Of a DNA stretch of 64,000 nt, positions 44,335-54,036 are shown one piece after another. Numbering within the stretch: the stretch's first letter is position 1; the number at the start of each line of letters is the position of its first letter. The translations under genes and the position numbers were made by a program. The notes below the pieces were generated by a model. The model was not told the origin of the DNA and made no database searches. It saw only the letters and a list, made by a program, of their open reading frames with translations. Origin of the DNA: an uncultured Clostridia bacterium (GTDB lineage: Bacteria > Bacillota > Clostridia > Lachnospirales > Lachnospiraceae); assembly GCA_947174885.1 (NCBI GenBank), contig CAMWKO010000004.1, forward strand, positions 1 through 64,000, read 5' to 3'.

Positions 44335-45447
44335 ATGTTTATGATAACAAAACAAAAAATGTCTGTTGTGGTGGTTTTTGCAATTATAATGGCAATGGGA
44401 GTATCACTTATTGCGGCAACTGATTACAGTAATGGTATACATATATTGAACAGCGGTTCAATAAAGATTAACATTGATGATGAGTTATATATATATGATC
44501 TTGTAGCTGATGAATTTGTTGATACAGTGGAGGTTAAGATAAATGGAGAGGGAAATGTGAGCAGACTGCTGGAGCCTCACCAAAGAGCTGAATACATAAA
44601 GGGGACTACGGAATTTACAGAAGAAGATGGATTTATAGGTGATATCTGTATAGACGGATATGACCTTATGGACAACATAATAACACTTAAAGATACAGAT
44701 GATAAAATTTATCGTAATAAATGTATATCGAGAACACAGTATGGTACAGACAGAAATATTGAAATAATTAATTATATAAATGATGGATCTGATTTGATAT
44801 TAGAATATGATTCAAAAAATAATTTATATAATACATATCTTCAGTATTATCTTCCAACGTTTAATGTGAGATTGTCTTATGATACAGACAATACAGATAA
44901 ATTTTTAATACAGATAGAAAAATATGAATATACTCCTGATAATGAAACTACATCACAAATAACATATATTACAAACATAAATGATAATAGAGAAGTGCTT
45001 AAGATGATAATAGCATCAGATATATTTTATAACTATGATATTATATCGACAGTTCCAATGGAGATTATAGAGAAATATGATTTGTATGATTATTGGAAGG
45101 AAACGAGCATTGATTTTTGTAAATCCGAGTTAAATTACAGTAAATCATACCAGAATAATATATCAAATGATGAGTATAAATATGATTATTGTGGTGCAAA
45201 GATAGAATATCTTGAGGAACAAATAGAAGCATTACAAAGCTTAGAACAAAATGATTTGTTTGCAAAGGTAATAGAAAATACAGAAGAGCTTGATTATAAA
45301 TTGGGAGAAATAAATCTTAATTACGGTCAAAATAATTATGAAGATAATACGGTAGTTACTGTTGAAAACATTTTAATGGAAAATGAAAATGCAGAGATTT
45401 TCTATGTTGACGAAAGTGACAATATTGTTAAAATGGAAATCGAGTGA
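44335..45447 (+). CDS. Membrane-anchored extracellular protein, unknown
   Basis: I start at ATG 44335 because GGAGG lies five bases upstream. The 370 residues open with a signal anchor (about residues 8-30) and continue as an acidic, Tyr/Asn/Asp-rich domain that probably lies outside the cell. No catalytic motif or known domain is visible. It follows the secreted protein and may be read with it. Confidence 0.75.
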   Translation: MFMITKQKMSVVVVFAIIMAMGVSLIAATDYSNGIHILNSGSIKINIDDELYIYDLVADEFVDTVEVKINGEGNVSRLLEPHQRAEYIKGTTEFTEEDGFIGDICIDGYDLMDNIITLKDTDDKIYRNKCISRTQYGTDRNIEIINYINDGSDLILEYDSKNNLYNTYLQYYLPTFNVRLSYDTDNTDKFLIQIEKYEYTPDNETTSQITYITNINDNREVLKMIIASDIFYNYDIISTVPMEIIEKYDLYDYWKETSIDFCKSELNYSKSYQNNISNDEYKYDYCGAKIEYLEEQIEALQSLEQNDLFAKVIENTEELDYKLGEINLNYGQNNYEDNTVVTVENILMENENAEIFYVDESDNIVKMEIE

Positions 45448-45467
45448 TTCAAACCGGTATAATAAAA

Positions 45468-45512
45468 AGAGCAGGTTCCTCCCTTACGAAGGACCTGCTC
45501 TTCTTTATTTTT
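45468..45512 (+). terminator. Terminator
   Basis: AGAGCAGGTTCCT (45468-45480) pairs with AGGACCTGCTCT (45490-45501) with one bulge. A T-rich tail follows. It separates this unit from the minus-strand gene. Confidence 0.92.
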
Positions 45513-45583
45513 CTCATATGGGAAATTCAAAAGACTTTCATATAAGAAGATAATAATTTGCTAGCTTAATTATAGGAATTATA

Positions 45584-47926
45584 CTATAGCTCCTCATAAA
45601 ACGCTTTTGTAGTAAGAATTTCATCTGTAATAGTTGCACCGCTTCGTTTCAAATTTGCAATTAGATTAGTTATTTCTTTAATTTTTTTAAGTTTTTCACG
45701 CTGGTATTTTGACATAGCATCAGCAAATATAGGCTGATTAGCAATTTTATCACGGATATCCTTGGAATATGGGCAATAGGTCGAAAGAATTCTTCTGGAT
45801 ATCTTATTTAAGCGTATAGCACCGGATGATTCATATCGTATATATATAATATAATCATATACAAATATTTCACGCATATTGTTTCGACAACGTGTAATCT
45901 GATTTTTAAGGGCTTCCTTTTTCTCTGTAGACAAGTCCTTGTTTTTTCTGTAAAACTGAATATAGTCGCAGTATTCACTTGTAAGGGATGGAACCTGAAT
46001 ATTATTCCAGGCACTTCCGTACAGTGTTTTACAAAGCTCAAATCTGAAACGTCCAAACATTGTAAGCATCACATCTTCAAGCTTTCCTGCAAAAAATGAC
46101 GGTAAAAGAAATCTTCCGGAACTGTTAATACGTTTTCCGGAGGTTTCCTGCCACATAATTCCATTGACACCGACTGTAGGAAAAAGAACAAACTGTGGAA
46201 AAACTTCTTTTTGTATATTTGCTTTTTGTATTTTTTTCTCAGCATCGGAGTATAGTATTTCTCTATAAAAGATGGAATAATCTATAGCCATAATTGAAGC
46301 CACGGCATTATTAATATCCTCAGCAGTAAGTACAAGATTTTTTATTTCACGTTCAAAGGCGTGCATATGCAACATTGGAAAGCAGGTTAATACATTTCCG
46401 TTTACTAATTTTAAATTATATTTTAAAAGATTTTGAATTTCATATCGTACTTTTAACTCAGAATTATTTAATAACTCTTTTTCCATTGCAGCTGTGAGAG
46501 CTTCAGTTTTCTTTTTCTCTCGTACAGAGTCAGTGTAATCCATATCAAATTCATTTTTAGAAGTAAATTCAAGTTCATTGTAAATGCGAAGCAGCCAGTC
46601 CTTCATACGATATACAGGGCAAGGAGTACCGTCGGATAATTCAGGAATAGAACATAAAAATTCTATTTGTGATTCTGTAAGTAAACGCTCATCCATAAAT
46701 CCAAAATCTAAGAATAATTCTATTAATTTTAATTCAGAACGATTTTCAGATTTGGCATAATTGACAAAAACTTCCTCATATAGTTTGAAATATAATTCAT
46801 TAAATTCTTTTCTAAAACGTCTGATACTATCATCCTTAGAGTCGTAATCAGATATTTCCCTGAATCTTTTAACGGCATTGTCATAGGTAGAGAATACTTT
46901 TTCATCAAATCCGGCAAACCTGCACAGCGTATGGAGTGTGTCAGTTACATCAGGAACTTGGTTTGGTATGGATAATTCCAAATCAGAAGCTTCTGCCGAA
47001 GCTGTTGTCTTGCTGTCACCATTATTTTTCTCAGATTCAACCTGTGCAGCTTGCATATTTTCTTCCGCAAGGAAATAGAAGTTAACACGATTGTAGTCTA
47101 TATCAATTATAAGGCCTGAATTGTTTCTAAGGTATTCGTCAATATTGGTTATAACATTTTTCATATCAGAAAGTAATTCTAAAATTTCACCTTTATATTT
47201 GTCGGATGCTTTATCGGCAAGGTTTGCAACTAATGAGAAAAGACAAAGGTCACTTTTACTTACAAATAAGGAAATAATAGTTTTGAGATAGTTTACCATA
47301 TCATCATAAGAGGTGTAGAGATTTCTTATAGTCTCCGCCTGTATCTTTAAAAATTTCGCGCCATTTGCTTTAATAAATGTACTTGCCTTAGGTTTGCTTG
47401 TAGAAAGTTCCTTAAAAACCGTATAATTTTTATAGTAGCTCTGCTCACTGAATTCGAATTTTGATGGGTTATGAGGTAATAAAAAGTCTTCAGGTGTTAT
47501 ATCCATTTTTTTGCAGCATTCCAGATATCTTTCATGCGTAACTAAGACAGAAGAATAGAAATCTTCAATGTAACAATACAGAAGCTGATACAGCTCATAC
47601 TGTTTAGTGATAAAAATACATAATTCATAAGATAATGCAGTATGTATGGCAGGATTTGTAATTAAAAAATTATATAAGCTATCAGGTGAATTAACATTAA
47701 TAGGTAAAATAGAACAACCGGCTAAAGCAGTGTAATCTCCACTATAAAAGCCGCTATATAAATCTTTTATACATATAAACTCACCCGCCACAAATGTTTC
47801 ATCAGTAAATCCCTCTTTTAAAATGCTTCCCTCTTTAATAAATGCAATAAAGTTAACCTCGTCCCCATTCTCAAATATAAGATTGTTTTCTTTAAATGTA
47901 TTAATTTTTCCAGAAATAAGTTTCAT
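45584..47926 (-). CDS. Large protein with N-terminal cyclic-nucleotide-like domain
   Basis: The 780-residue protein has no signal peptide or membrane segment. Residues 1-100 look like a cyclic-nucleotide-binding beta roll (NGDEVNFIAFIKEGSIL, ETFVAGEFICIKDLY), as in Crp-type sensors. The remainder is helical, with a Ser/Ala/Glu-rich linker near residues 295-325 and no helix-turn-helix or enzyme motif that I recognise. It is the only minus-strand gene between 1 and 53 kb and stands alone. Confidence 0.75.
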   Translation of the reverse strand: MKLISGKINTFKENNLIFENGDEVNFIAFIKEGSILKEGFTDETFVAGEFICIKDLYSGFYSGDYTALAGCSILPINVNSPDSLYNFLITNPAIHTALSYELCIFITKQYELYQLLYCYIEDFYSSVLVTHERYLECCKKMDITPEDFLLPHNPSKFEFSEQSYYKNYTVFKELSTSKPKASTFIKANGAKFLKIQAETIRNLYTSYDDMVNYLKTIISLFVSKSDLCLFSLVANLADKASDKYKGEILELLSDMKNVITNIDEYLRNNSGLIIDIDYNRVNFYFLAEENMQAAQVESEKNNGDSKTTASAEASDLELSIPNQVPDVTDTLHTLCRFAGFDEKVFSTYDNAVKRFREISDYDSKDDSIRRFRKEFNELYFKLYEEVFVNYAKSENRSELKLIELFLDFGFMDERLLTESQIEFLCSIPELSDGTPCPVYRMKDWLLRIYNELEFTSKNEFDMDYTDSVREKKKTEALTAAMEKELLNNSELKVRYEIQNLLKYNLKLVNGNVLTCFPMLHMHAFEREIKNLVLTAEDINNAVASIMAIDYSIFYREILYSDAEKKIQKANIQKEVFPQFVLFPTVGVNGIMWQETSGKRINSSGRFLLPSFFAGKLEDVMLTMFGRFRFELCKTLYGSAWNNIQVPSLTSEYCDYIQFYRKNKDLSTEKKEALKNQITRCRNNMREIFVYDYIIYIRYESSGAIRLNKISRRILSTYCPYSKDIRDKIANQPIFADAMSKYQREKLKKIKEITNLIANLKRSGATITDEILTTKAFYEEL

Positions 47927-48040
47927 ATTAAACCTCTATAAATAAATTAAATTTTGTAAATATTGAATGATATATTTTATGTGAATATAAACAATAATAT
48001 TATTTTACTCCAAAACTGCTGGTTTTACAACAATGAATAA

Positions 48041-48146
48041 ACTAGAGTTTCTGTATTTTTTATTTTAAAATATATAATGTTTACAATTTGAAAATACTAT
48101 AAACATCTTGCTATAAATACTAAAATATAAAATATGGAAACACCAG
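48041..48146. repeat. Mosaic inverted-repeat element, decayed copy D1
   Basis: Left end CTAGAGTTTCTGTATTTTTT and right end AAAATATGGAAACACCAG are recognisable but mutated inverted repeats. The interior palindromes are no longer clear. Confidence 0.6.
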
Positions 48147-48263
48147 TGAATAAAATATTAAATGTAATAGTAAAATAGAAATAAAAATAATTCAATATTT
48201 TACTTATTATTTATGAGGGAATTTGTGCTTTGGGATATACAAGAGCTGCTTAACTGTTTTTAC

Positions 48264-48341
48264 AGATTTTTGTGCAAGATGTCTATGTTGCCTTTGGCAA
48301 CAAGACTTTTTGAATCTAAAATAAAAATACGGAAACTCCAG
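48264..48341. repeat. Mosaic inverted-repeat element, partial copy D2
   Basis: This is a right half almost identical to copy C: TTTTTGTGCAAGATGTCTAT, the GTTGCCTTTGGCAAC palindrome and ATACGGAAACTC. There is no left end. Confidence 0.75.
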
Positions 48342-48352
48342 AGAAAATAATA

Positions 48353-48381
48353 TTGACAATAAAATAATATAAATGTATTAT
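48353..48381 (+). promoter_or_regulatory. Promoter of the T-box operon
   Basis: TTGACA (48353-48358), a 17-base spacer and TATTAT (48376-48381) precede the T-box leader. Confidence 0.7.
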
Positions 48382-48387
48382 AGTAGT

Positions 48388-48704
48388 AAATTTTTTTATA
48401 CATTATATAAATGCAATGAAGGAAACTCATATTATTGTAGTCTCTACAGGGAATTAAAGTCTTGACTGGAAGCTTTAACAGATGACTTATAATACGGGAA
48501 CGCTCCGGAGCAGATATATTGAAGTGCATAAAATATATATTTAAATCATATGTTATACACCTAGATATATACGTTTCACGCGTTAAGTGAAAGAGAGCAG
48601 AAGATGTGAGGCAAAATATTAGTCTTCTGAATGCGGGTGGTACCGCGGATTATATTGATAATTCGTCCCGAGATATAGAAAAACACTATATCTCGGGATT
48701 TTTA
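48388..48704 (+). promoter_or_regulatory. T-box riboswitch controlling aspS-gatCAB
   Basis: The antiterminator core GGGTGGTACCGCG (TGGTACCGCG at 48638-48647) is the diagnostic T-box sequence. A terminator follows: 48667-48678 pairs with 48686-48697, then five T residues. Stem I lies upstream, with a 3' side reading GGGAACGCTCCGGAGC. The first candidate specifier there is AAC (48499-48501), which would read tRNA-Asn; GAC at 48484-48486 is the tRNA-Asp alternative. Uncharged tRNA would stop termination and switch on aspS and gatCAB. Confidence 0.93.
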
Positions 48705-48789
48705 TATAGCAGTAACTATTTTGGATTTAAGTTTTCTGTTATGTAAAAATTCCTGATGACGGAAACACACAGTTATATAAATAATATGT

Positions 48790-48850
48790 CACTGTTTAGA
48801 GACAGCCGGTGCGGTAAAACAGGGCAGAACCATCGGAAATGAGATATTTG
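48790..48850 (+). promoter_or_regulatory. Possible remnant of a second T-box stem I
   Basis: The stretch TTTAGAGACAGCCGGTGCGG and the following ACCATCGGAAATGAG resemble the AGAGA and apical-hairpin part of a T-box stem I. CCGGTGCGG can pair with ACCATCGG. It lies after the terminator, and no second T-box core follows before aspS. Confidence 0.35.
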
Positions 48851-48922
48851 TGGATATGATAATTAAGAAATTGTATATCATAAAAATTTTAATTTAATAT
48901 ATAAAAAGGAAGGAATTATAAA

Positions 48923-50674
48923 ATGGCAGACGCAAACATTTACAGAGATATGACACTTAACAATGTTAAGGAAAGTGATATTGGAAAAAATATCAGGATA
49001 GCAGGATGGGTTGAGAACATCCGTGACCATGGAGGAGTATCTTTTATTGATTTAAGAGATATGTATGGTGTAGTTCAGGTAGTTTTAAGGGATACAAGTC
49101 TGCTTGAGGGAATTGTAAAGGAGGATTGTATTTCCGTTGAGGGATTAGTGGAAAAAAGAGATGAAGAAACCTACAATCCAAAGCTTCCTTCAGGTACTAT
49201 TGAGGTAGAAGCCAAAAATATAACTATACTCGGAAAGGTATATACACAGCTTCCGTTTGAGGTACAGACATCAAAGGAAATCAGAGAAGACTTACGACTT
49301 AAATACAGATATTTGGACCTTAGAAACCAGAAAGTAAAGGACAATATGATTTTCCGTTCAAATGTTATAAGCTTTCTTAGAAATAAGATGACGGAAATGG
49401 GCTTTATGGAAATTCAGACACCTATTCTTTGTGCATCCTCTCCTGAGGGTGCAAGAGATTATATTGTACCGTCAAGAAAATATAAAGGAAAATTTTATGC
49501 ACTGCCACAGGCACCACAGCAGTATAAACAGCTTTTAATGGTATCAGGTTTTGACAGGTATTTCCAGATTGCACCGTGTTTCAGAGATGAGGATGCAAGA
49601 GCAGACCGTTCACCGGGAGAGTTCTATCAGCTTGACTTTGAAATGAGCTTTGCAACTCAGGAGGATGTATTTAAGGTTGGAGAAGAAGTACTTACAGCAG
49701 CCTTTGAAAAGTTTGCACCGGAAGGATTTGAGGTTACAAAGGCTCCATATCCTATTATCAGCTATAAGCAGGCGATGCTTGAGTTTGGAACAGATAAGCC
49801 GGACCTTAGAAATCCGCTTAGAATTATGGATGTGACGGAATTTTTCCAAAGATGTACATTTAAGCCGTTCCATAAAAAGACAGTAAGAGCTGTTAAGGTG
49901 CATGCCGATATGTCAAAGGGCTTCCATGAAAAGCTTCTTAAATTTGCTACATCTATTGGCATGGGTGGTTTAGGATACCTTGAGGTTAATGAAGATTTAT
50001 CATATAAAGGACCTATTGATAAGTTTATTCCGGATGATATGAAGCAGGAGTTAATTGAACTTGCAGCTTTATCAGCAGGAGATACAATATTCTTCATTGC
50101 CGATAAAGAGGAAAGGGCAAATCTTTATGCAGGACAGATTAGAACGGAGCTTGGAGAAAAGCTTGATTTAATTGAAAAGAATGCTTATAGATTCTGCTAT
50201 ATAAATGATTTTCCAATGTTTGAATATAATGAGGAGGAAAAGAAGATTGGATTTACACATAATCCGTTCTCTATGCCACAGGGTGGTTTAGAGGCGCTTA
50301 ATACAAAAGATCCGCTTGATATCTTGGCATACCAGTATGATATTGTATGTAACGGTGTTGAATTATCCTCAGGTGCCGTAAGAAACCATGATATGCAGAT
50401 TATGGTTAAGGCATTTGAAATAGCAGGATATGATGAAGAAGTATTAAAGAATAAATTTGGTGCATTATACAATGCGTTCCAGTTTGGTGCTCCACCACAC
50501 GCAGGTATGGCACCGGGTGTTGACCGTATGATTATGCTTCTTAGAAATGAAGAAAATATCAGAGAGGTTATTCCGTTCCCAATGAGCGGAACAGCACAGG
50601 ATTTAATGTGTGGTGCTCCTAATGAAGTAACGGAGCAGCAGCTCAGGGAAGTTCATATTAAGGTAAGAGATTAG
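48923..50674 (+). CDS. aspS: Aspartyl-tRNA synthetase
   Basis: AspS charges tRNA with aspartate. The 583 residues have the N-terminal OB-fold (IRIAGWVENIRDHGGVSFID), class II motif 2 (FRDEDARADRSPGEFYQLD), a GAD insertion and motif 3 (APPHAGMAPGVDRMIMLL), as in bacterial-type enzymes. Being read with gatCAB suggests a non-discriminating enzyme that also makes Asp-tRNA(Asn) for amidation. No asnS is seen in the window. AAGGAAGGA precedes ATG 48923. Confidence 0.96.
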   Translation: MADANIYRDMTLNNVKESDIGKNIRIAGWVENIRDHGGVSFIDLRDMYGVVQVVLRDTSLLEGIVKEDCISVEGLVEKRDEETYNPKLPSGTIEVEAKNITILGKVYTQLPFEVQTSKEIREDLRLKYRYLDLRNQKVKDNMIFRSNVISFLRNKMTEMGFMEIQTPILCASSPEGARDYIVPSRKYKGKFYALPQAPQQYKQLLMVSGFDRYFQIAPCFRDEDARADRSPGEFYQLDFEMSFATQEDVFKVGEEVLTAAFEKFAPEGFEVTKAPYPIISYKQAMLEFGTDKPDLRNPLRIMDVTEFFQRCTFKPFHKKTVRAVKVHADMSKGFHEKLLKFATSIGMGGLGYLEVNEDLSYKGPIDKFIPDDMKQELIELAALSAGDTIFFIADKEERANLYAGQIRTELGEKLDLIEKNAYRFCYINDFPMFEYNEEEKKIGFTHNPFSMPQGGLEALNTKDPLDILAYQYDIVCNGVELSSGAVRNHDMQIMVKAFEIAGYDEEVLKNKFGALYNAFQFGAPPHAGMAPGVDRMIMLLRNEENIREVIPFPMSGTAQDLMCGAPNEVTEQQLREVHIKVRD

Positions 50675-50787
50675 ATATATTAAATTTATTATATAAAAGA
50701 TGATAATATATCCCCCCGTTTGTATGTCTTTAAGGGTAATGACGTCAGATATATTAAAGTAAATGTATTAAAGGAAAGGAGCAGACT

Positions 50788-51081
50788 ATGGCAAACATTA
50801 TTTCAGATGAAACGATAGATTATGTAGGTATTCTTGCAAAGCTTGAGCTTAGTGCGGAGGAAAAAGAGCAGGCAAAGAAGGATATGGAAAGTATGCTTGA
50901 CTATATTGATAAGCTTAATGAGCTGGATACAACCGGTGTTGAGCCGATGAGCCATGTATTTCAGGTTAATAATGTATTTCGTGAAGATGTAGTGACTAAT
51001 GGAGATGACAGAGAAAATATTTTAAAGAATGCTCCGGAAGAAAAAAACGGAATGTTTAATGTTCCTAAGACATTTGATTAA
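50788..51081 (+). CDS. gatC: Asp-tRNA(Asn)/Glu-tRNA(Gln) amidotransferase subunit C
   Basis: GatC is the small linker that holds GatA and GatB together. The 97-residue protein has the family pattern [12 protein letters not shown] and [25 protein letters not shown] precedes ATG 50788, and gatA follows after 11 bases. Confidence 0.95.
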   Translation: MANIISDETIDYVGILAKLELSAEEKEQAKKDMESMLDYIDKLNELDTTGVEPMSHVFQVNNVFREDVVTNGDDRENILKNAPEEKNGMFNVPKTFD

Positions 51082-51092
51082 GGAGGAAGTAC

Positions 51093-52532
51093 ATGAGTAT
51101 TTTAGATTATACGGCAACTACGCTTGCAGCTAAAATAAAAGCAGGTGAGATATCTGCCATTGAAGCAACAAAAGCTGTTCTGGAGCAGATTGAAAAAACA
51201 GAAGAGCTTTATAACTGTTATGTGACAATAGATAAAGATGGAGCATTAAAGCAGGCAGAAGAAATTCAAAGTAAAATAGAAAGTGGAGAACTTGTATCAC
51301 CGCTTGCAGGTGTACCGGTAGCTATTAAAGATAATATATGTACAGAGGGTATGCTTACAACATGTTCTTCAAAAATATTGGGCAATTTTGTGCCGACATT
51401 TTCGGCGGAAGTAGTTGAAAATCTTAAAAAGGCAGGAGCGGTTATTATAGGTAAGACCAATATGGATGAGTTTGCCATGGGCTCTACTACAGAAACCTCT
51501 GCATATGGTGTTACAAGAAATCCAAAAAATCCGGAGCATGTACCGGGTGGTTCTTCGGGTGGTTCAGCGGCAGCAGTTGCCGCTAATGAATGCTTTTATG
51601 CATTAGGATCGGATACAGGCGGTTCAATCAGACAGCCGGCAGGATACTGTGGTGTAGTAGGTATGAAACCGACATATTCTACAGTTTCGCGCTATGGACT
51701 TATTGCATATGGCTCGTCACTTGACCAAATTGGACCGCTATGTAAGGACGTTACGGACTGTGCAACAATACTTGACATTATTTCGTCGCATGATACAAAG
51801 GATTCTACATCGGTAGGAAAGAAAACAGATTATACAAAAGCACTTGTAAATGATGTAAAGGGAATGAAGATAGGTATTCCAAGGGATTATTTTGGAGATG
51901 GTCTTGATAGTGAGGTTAAGAAAGCTGTATTAAATGCAGCTAAAGTACTTGAGAGCAGAGGTGCAATACTCGAAGAATTCGATTTGGGACTTGTAGAGTA
52001 TGCAATTCCGGCGTATTATACGATTGCAGCGGCAGAAGCCAGCTCTAATCTTGAAAGATTTGACGGAATTAAGTATGGATATCGTACGGAAGAATTCAGT
52101 GACCTTCACAATATGTATAAGAAAACACGTTCAGAGGGATTTGGAGCAGAAGTAAAGAGAAGAATTATGCTTGGATCATTCGTACTTAGTTCAGGATATT
52201 ATGATGCTTATTATTTAAAGGCGTTAAAGGTAAAAGCACTTATTAAGAAAGCCTTTGATGATGCTTTTTCAAAATATGATGTAATATTAGGACCTGTTGC
52301 ACCTACTACAGCACCAAAGCTGGGAGAGAGCCTGTCAGATCCTATTAAGATGTATCTGGGAGATATTTATACTATATCAATTAACCTTGCGGGACTTCCT
52401 GCTATCAGCCTGCCGTGTGGGATCGCTTCAAATGGCCTGCCGATAGGTTTACAATTAATTGGTGACTGCTATAAAGAAAATAATATTATTCAGACTGCGT
52501 ATACTTATGAGCAGGCGGGAAAGGAGGACTAA
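51093..52532 (+). CDS. gatA: Asp-tRNA(Asn)/Glu-tRNA(Gln) amidotransferase subunit A
   Basis: GatA is the amidase that releases ammonia from glutamine. The Ser-cisSer-Lys triad can be placed: Lys in PVAIKDNI (near residue 79), GGSSGGSAAA (near 150) and the nucleophile region SDTGGSIRQPA (near 173). Length is 479 residues. AAGGAGG lies before ATG 51093. Confidence 0.97.
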   Translation: MSILDYTATTLAAKIKAGEISAIEATKAVLEQIEKTEELYNCYVTIDKDGALKQAEEIQSKIESGELVSPLAGVPVAIKDNICTEGMLTTCSSKILGNFVPTFSAEVVENLKKAGAVIIGKTNMDEFAMGSTTETSAYGVTRNPKNPEHVPGGSSGGSAAAVAANECFYALGSDTGGSIRQPAGYCGVVGMKPTYSTVSRYGLIAYGSSLDQIGPLCKDVTDCATILDIISSHDTKDSTSVGKKTDYTKALVNDVKGMKIGIPRDYFGDGLDSEVKKAVLNAAKVLESRGAILEEFDLGLVEYAIPAYYTIAAAEASSNLERFDGIKYGYRTEEFSDLHNMYKKTRSEGFGAEVKRRIMLGSFVLSSGYYDAYYLKALKVKALIKKAFDDAFSKYDVILGPVAPTTAPKLGESLSDPIKMYLGDIYTISINLAGLPAISLPCGIASNGLPIGLQLIGDCYKENNIIQTAYTYEQAGKED

Positions 52533-52533
52533 T

Positions 52534-53970
52534 ATGAGTAAAACATATGAAACAGTTATTGGTCTTGAGGTACATGTAGAGCTTGCTACAAAGACAAAGA
52601 TATTCTGCGGCTGTTCAACAGCCTTTGGTGCCGAGCCTAACGCTCATACCTGTCCGGTATGTACAGGTATGCCGGGAAGTCTTCCTGTACTTAATAAGCA
52701 GGTAGTAGAGTATGCTACAGCAGTCGGTCTGGCTACAAACTGTAAGATTACACAGTACAATAAATTTGACAGAAAGAATTATTTCTATCCTGATAATCCG
52801 CAAAATTATCAGATTTCACAGCTTTATCTTCCAATATGCCGTGACGGTAAGGTGGAAATAGAAACCGAAAACGGTAAGAAATTTATAGGTATCCACGAAA
52901 TTCATATGGAAGAGGATGCAGGAAAGCTTATCCATGATGAATGGGATGATTGCTCACTGGTAGATTATAATCGTTCAGGTGTACCACTTATTGAAATAGT
53001 ATCAGAGCCGGATATGCGTTCAGCAGAGGAGGTCATTGCTTATCTTGAGAAGCTTAGGCTTATTATACAGTATCTTGGTGCCTCTGACTGTAAACTTAAT
53101 GAGGGTTCAATGAGAGCGGATGTAAATCTTTCCGTAAGAGAAGCAGGTGCTGCCGAGTTCGGTACCAGAACAGAGATGAAGAATTTAAATTCCTTTAAGG
53201 CAATTTCAAGAGCCATTGAAAATGAAAGAGAAAGACAGATAGATTTAATTGAAGAGGGAAAGAGTGTTACTCAGGAAACCAGAAGATGGGATGATAATAA
53301 AGGATATTCTTATGCCATGCGTTCTAAGGAGGATGCACAGGATTACAGATACTTCCCGGACCCGGATTTAACTCCTGTAGTAATCAGCGATGAATGGATT
53401 GAGGAAATAAAGAGCAGACAGCCGGAGTTTCGGGATGAAAAGAAAGCCAGATATATCAAGGAATTTGGACTTCCGGAATATGATGCCGATATTATTACTC
53501 TATATAAAAAAATGGCGGATATGTTTGAAGAGACCACAGCTATATGTAAGCTTCCAAAGAAGGTTAGCAACTATTTGATGGGAGAAACAATGAAGCTGCT
53601 TAAGGCTGCAAATAAGGAACCGGATGAGCTTAGCTTCTCGCCTGAGAATCTGGCAAAGCTTATAATGCTTGCCGAAAACGGAACAATCAATGGTTCTGTA
53701 GCTAAGGATGTGTTTAAGAAGATATTTGAAGAGGATATTGATCCTGAAAAATATGTAGAAGAGAACGGACTTAAGATGGACAATGACGAGGAGGGATTAA
53801 AGGCTACTATTGAGGAAATAGTTGCTAAAAATCCACAGTCTGTTGAAGATTACAAAAACGGTAAGGATAAGGCTATTGGATTTTTGGTTGGTCAGACTAT
53901 GAAGGCAACAGGAGGGAAGGCTAATCCGGGTGTGATAAATAAGATACTTAAGGAAATACTTAGCAGATAA
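52534..53970 (+). CDS. gatB: Asp-tRNA(Asn)/Glu-tRNA(Gln) amidotransferase subunit B
   Basis: GatB activates the tRNA-bound Asp or Glu with ATP and receives ammonia from GatA. YETVIGLEVHVELATKTKIF at the start, CPVCTGMPGSLPVLN, and the C-terminal YqeY-like domain (KATGGKANPGVINKIL) are typical. I start at ATG 52534, right after GGAGG and one base past the gatA stop, rather than at an earlier start inside gatA. The product has 478 residues. Confidence 0.97.
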   Translation: MSKTYETVIGLEVHVELATKTKIFCGCSTAFGAEPNAHTCPVCTGMPGSLPVLNKQVVEYATAVGLATNCKITQYNKFDRKNYFYPDNPQNYQISQLYLPICRDGKVEIETENGKKFIGIHEIHMEEDAGKLIHDEWDDCSLVDYNRSGVPLIEIVSEPDMRSAEEVIAYLEKLRLIIQYLGASDCKLNEGSMRADVNLSVREAGAAEFGTRTEMKNLNSFKAISRAIENERERQIDLIEEGKSVTQETRRWDDNKGYSYAMRSKEDAQDYRYFPDPDLTPVVISDEWIEEIKSRQPEFRDEKKARYIKEFGLPEYDADIITLYKKMADMFEETTAICKLPKKVSNYLMGETMKLLKAANKEPDELSFSPENLAKLIMLAENGTINGSVAKDVFKKIFEEDIDPEKYVEENGLKMDNDEEGLKATIEEIVAKNPQSVEDYKNGKDKAIGFLVGQTMKATGGKANPGVINKILKEILSR

Positions 53971-53972
53971 AT

Positions 53973-54016
53973 AAAAAAGCAGTCGCACTAATTACAATTA
54001 ATGCGATTGCTTTTTT
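53973..54016. terminator. Bidirectional terminator between gatB and merR
   Basis: AAAAAAGCAGTCGCA (from 53973) pairs with TGCGATTGCTTTTTT (ending 54016), with an A-run on one side and a T-run on the other. It can serve both converging genes. Confidence 0.92.
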
Positions 54017-54036
54017 AGTACTTTAACTCACAGTTT

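Larger units (their letters stand above)
47927..48352. other. Intergenic region with two mosaic repeat copies
   Basis: The divergent promoter region for the minus-strand gene and the T-box operon contains mosaic repeats at 48041-48146 and 48264-48341. No ORF here has a ribosome site. Confidence 0.6.

Noticed and set aside
43276..45447. The two exported proteins considered as an AgrD/AgrB-type peptide system
   Set aside because: Both proteins are far too long for AgrD and lack the membrane layout and catalytic residues of AgrB.
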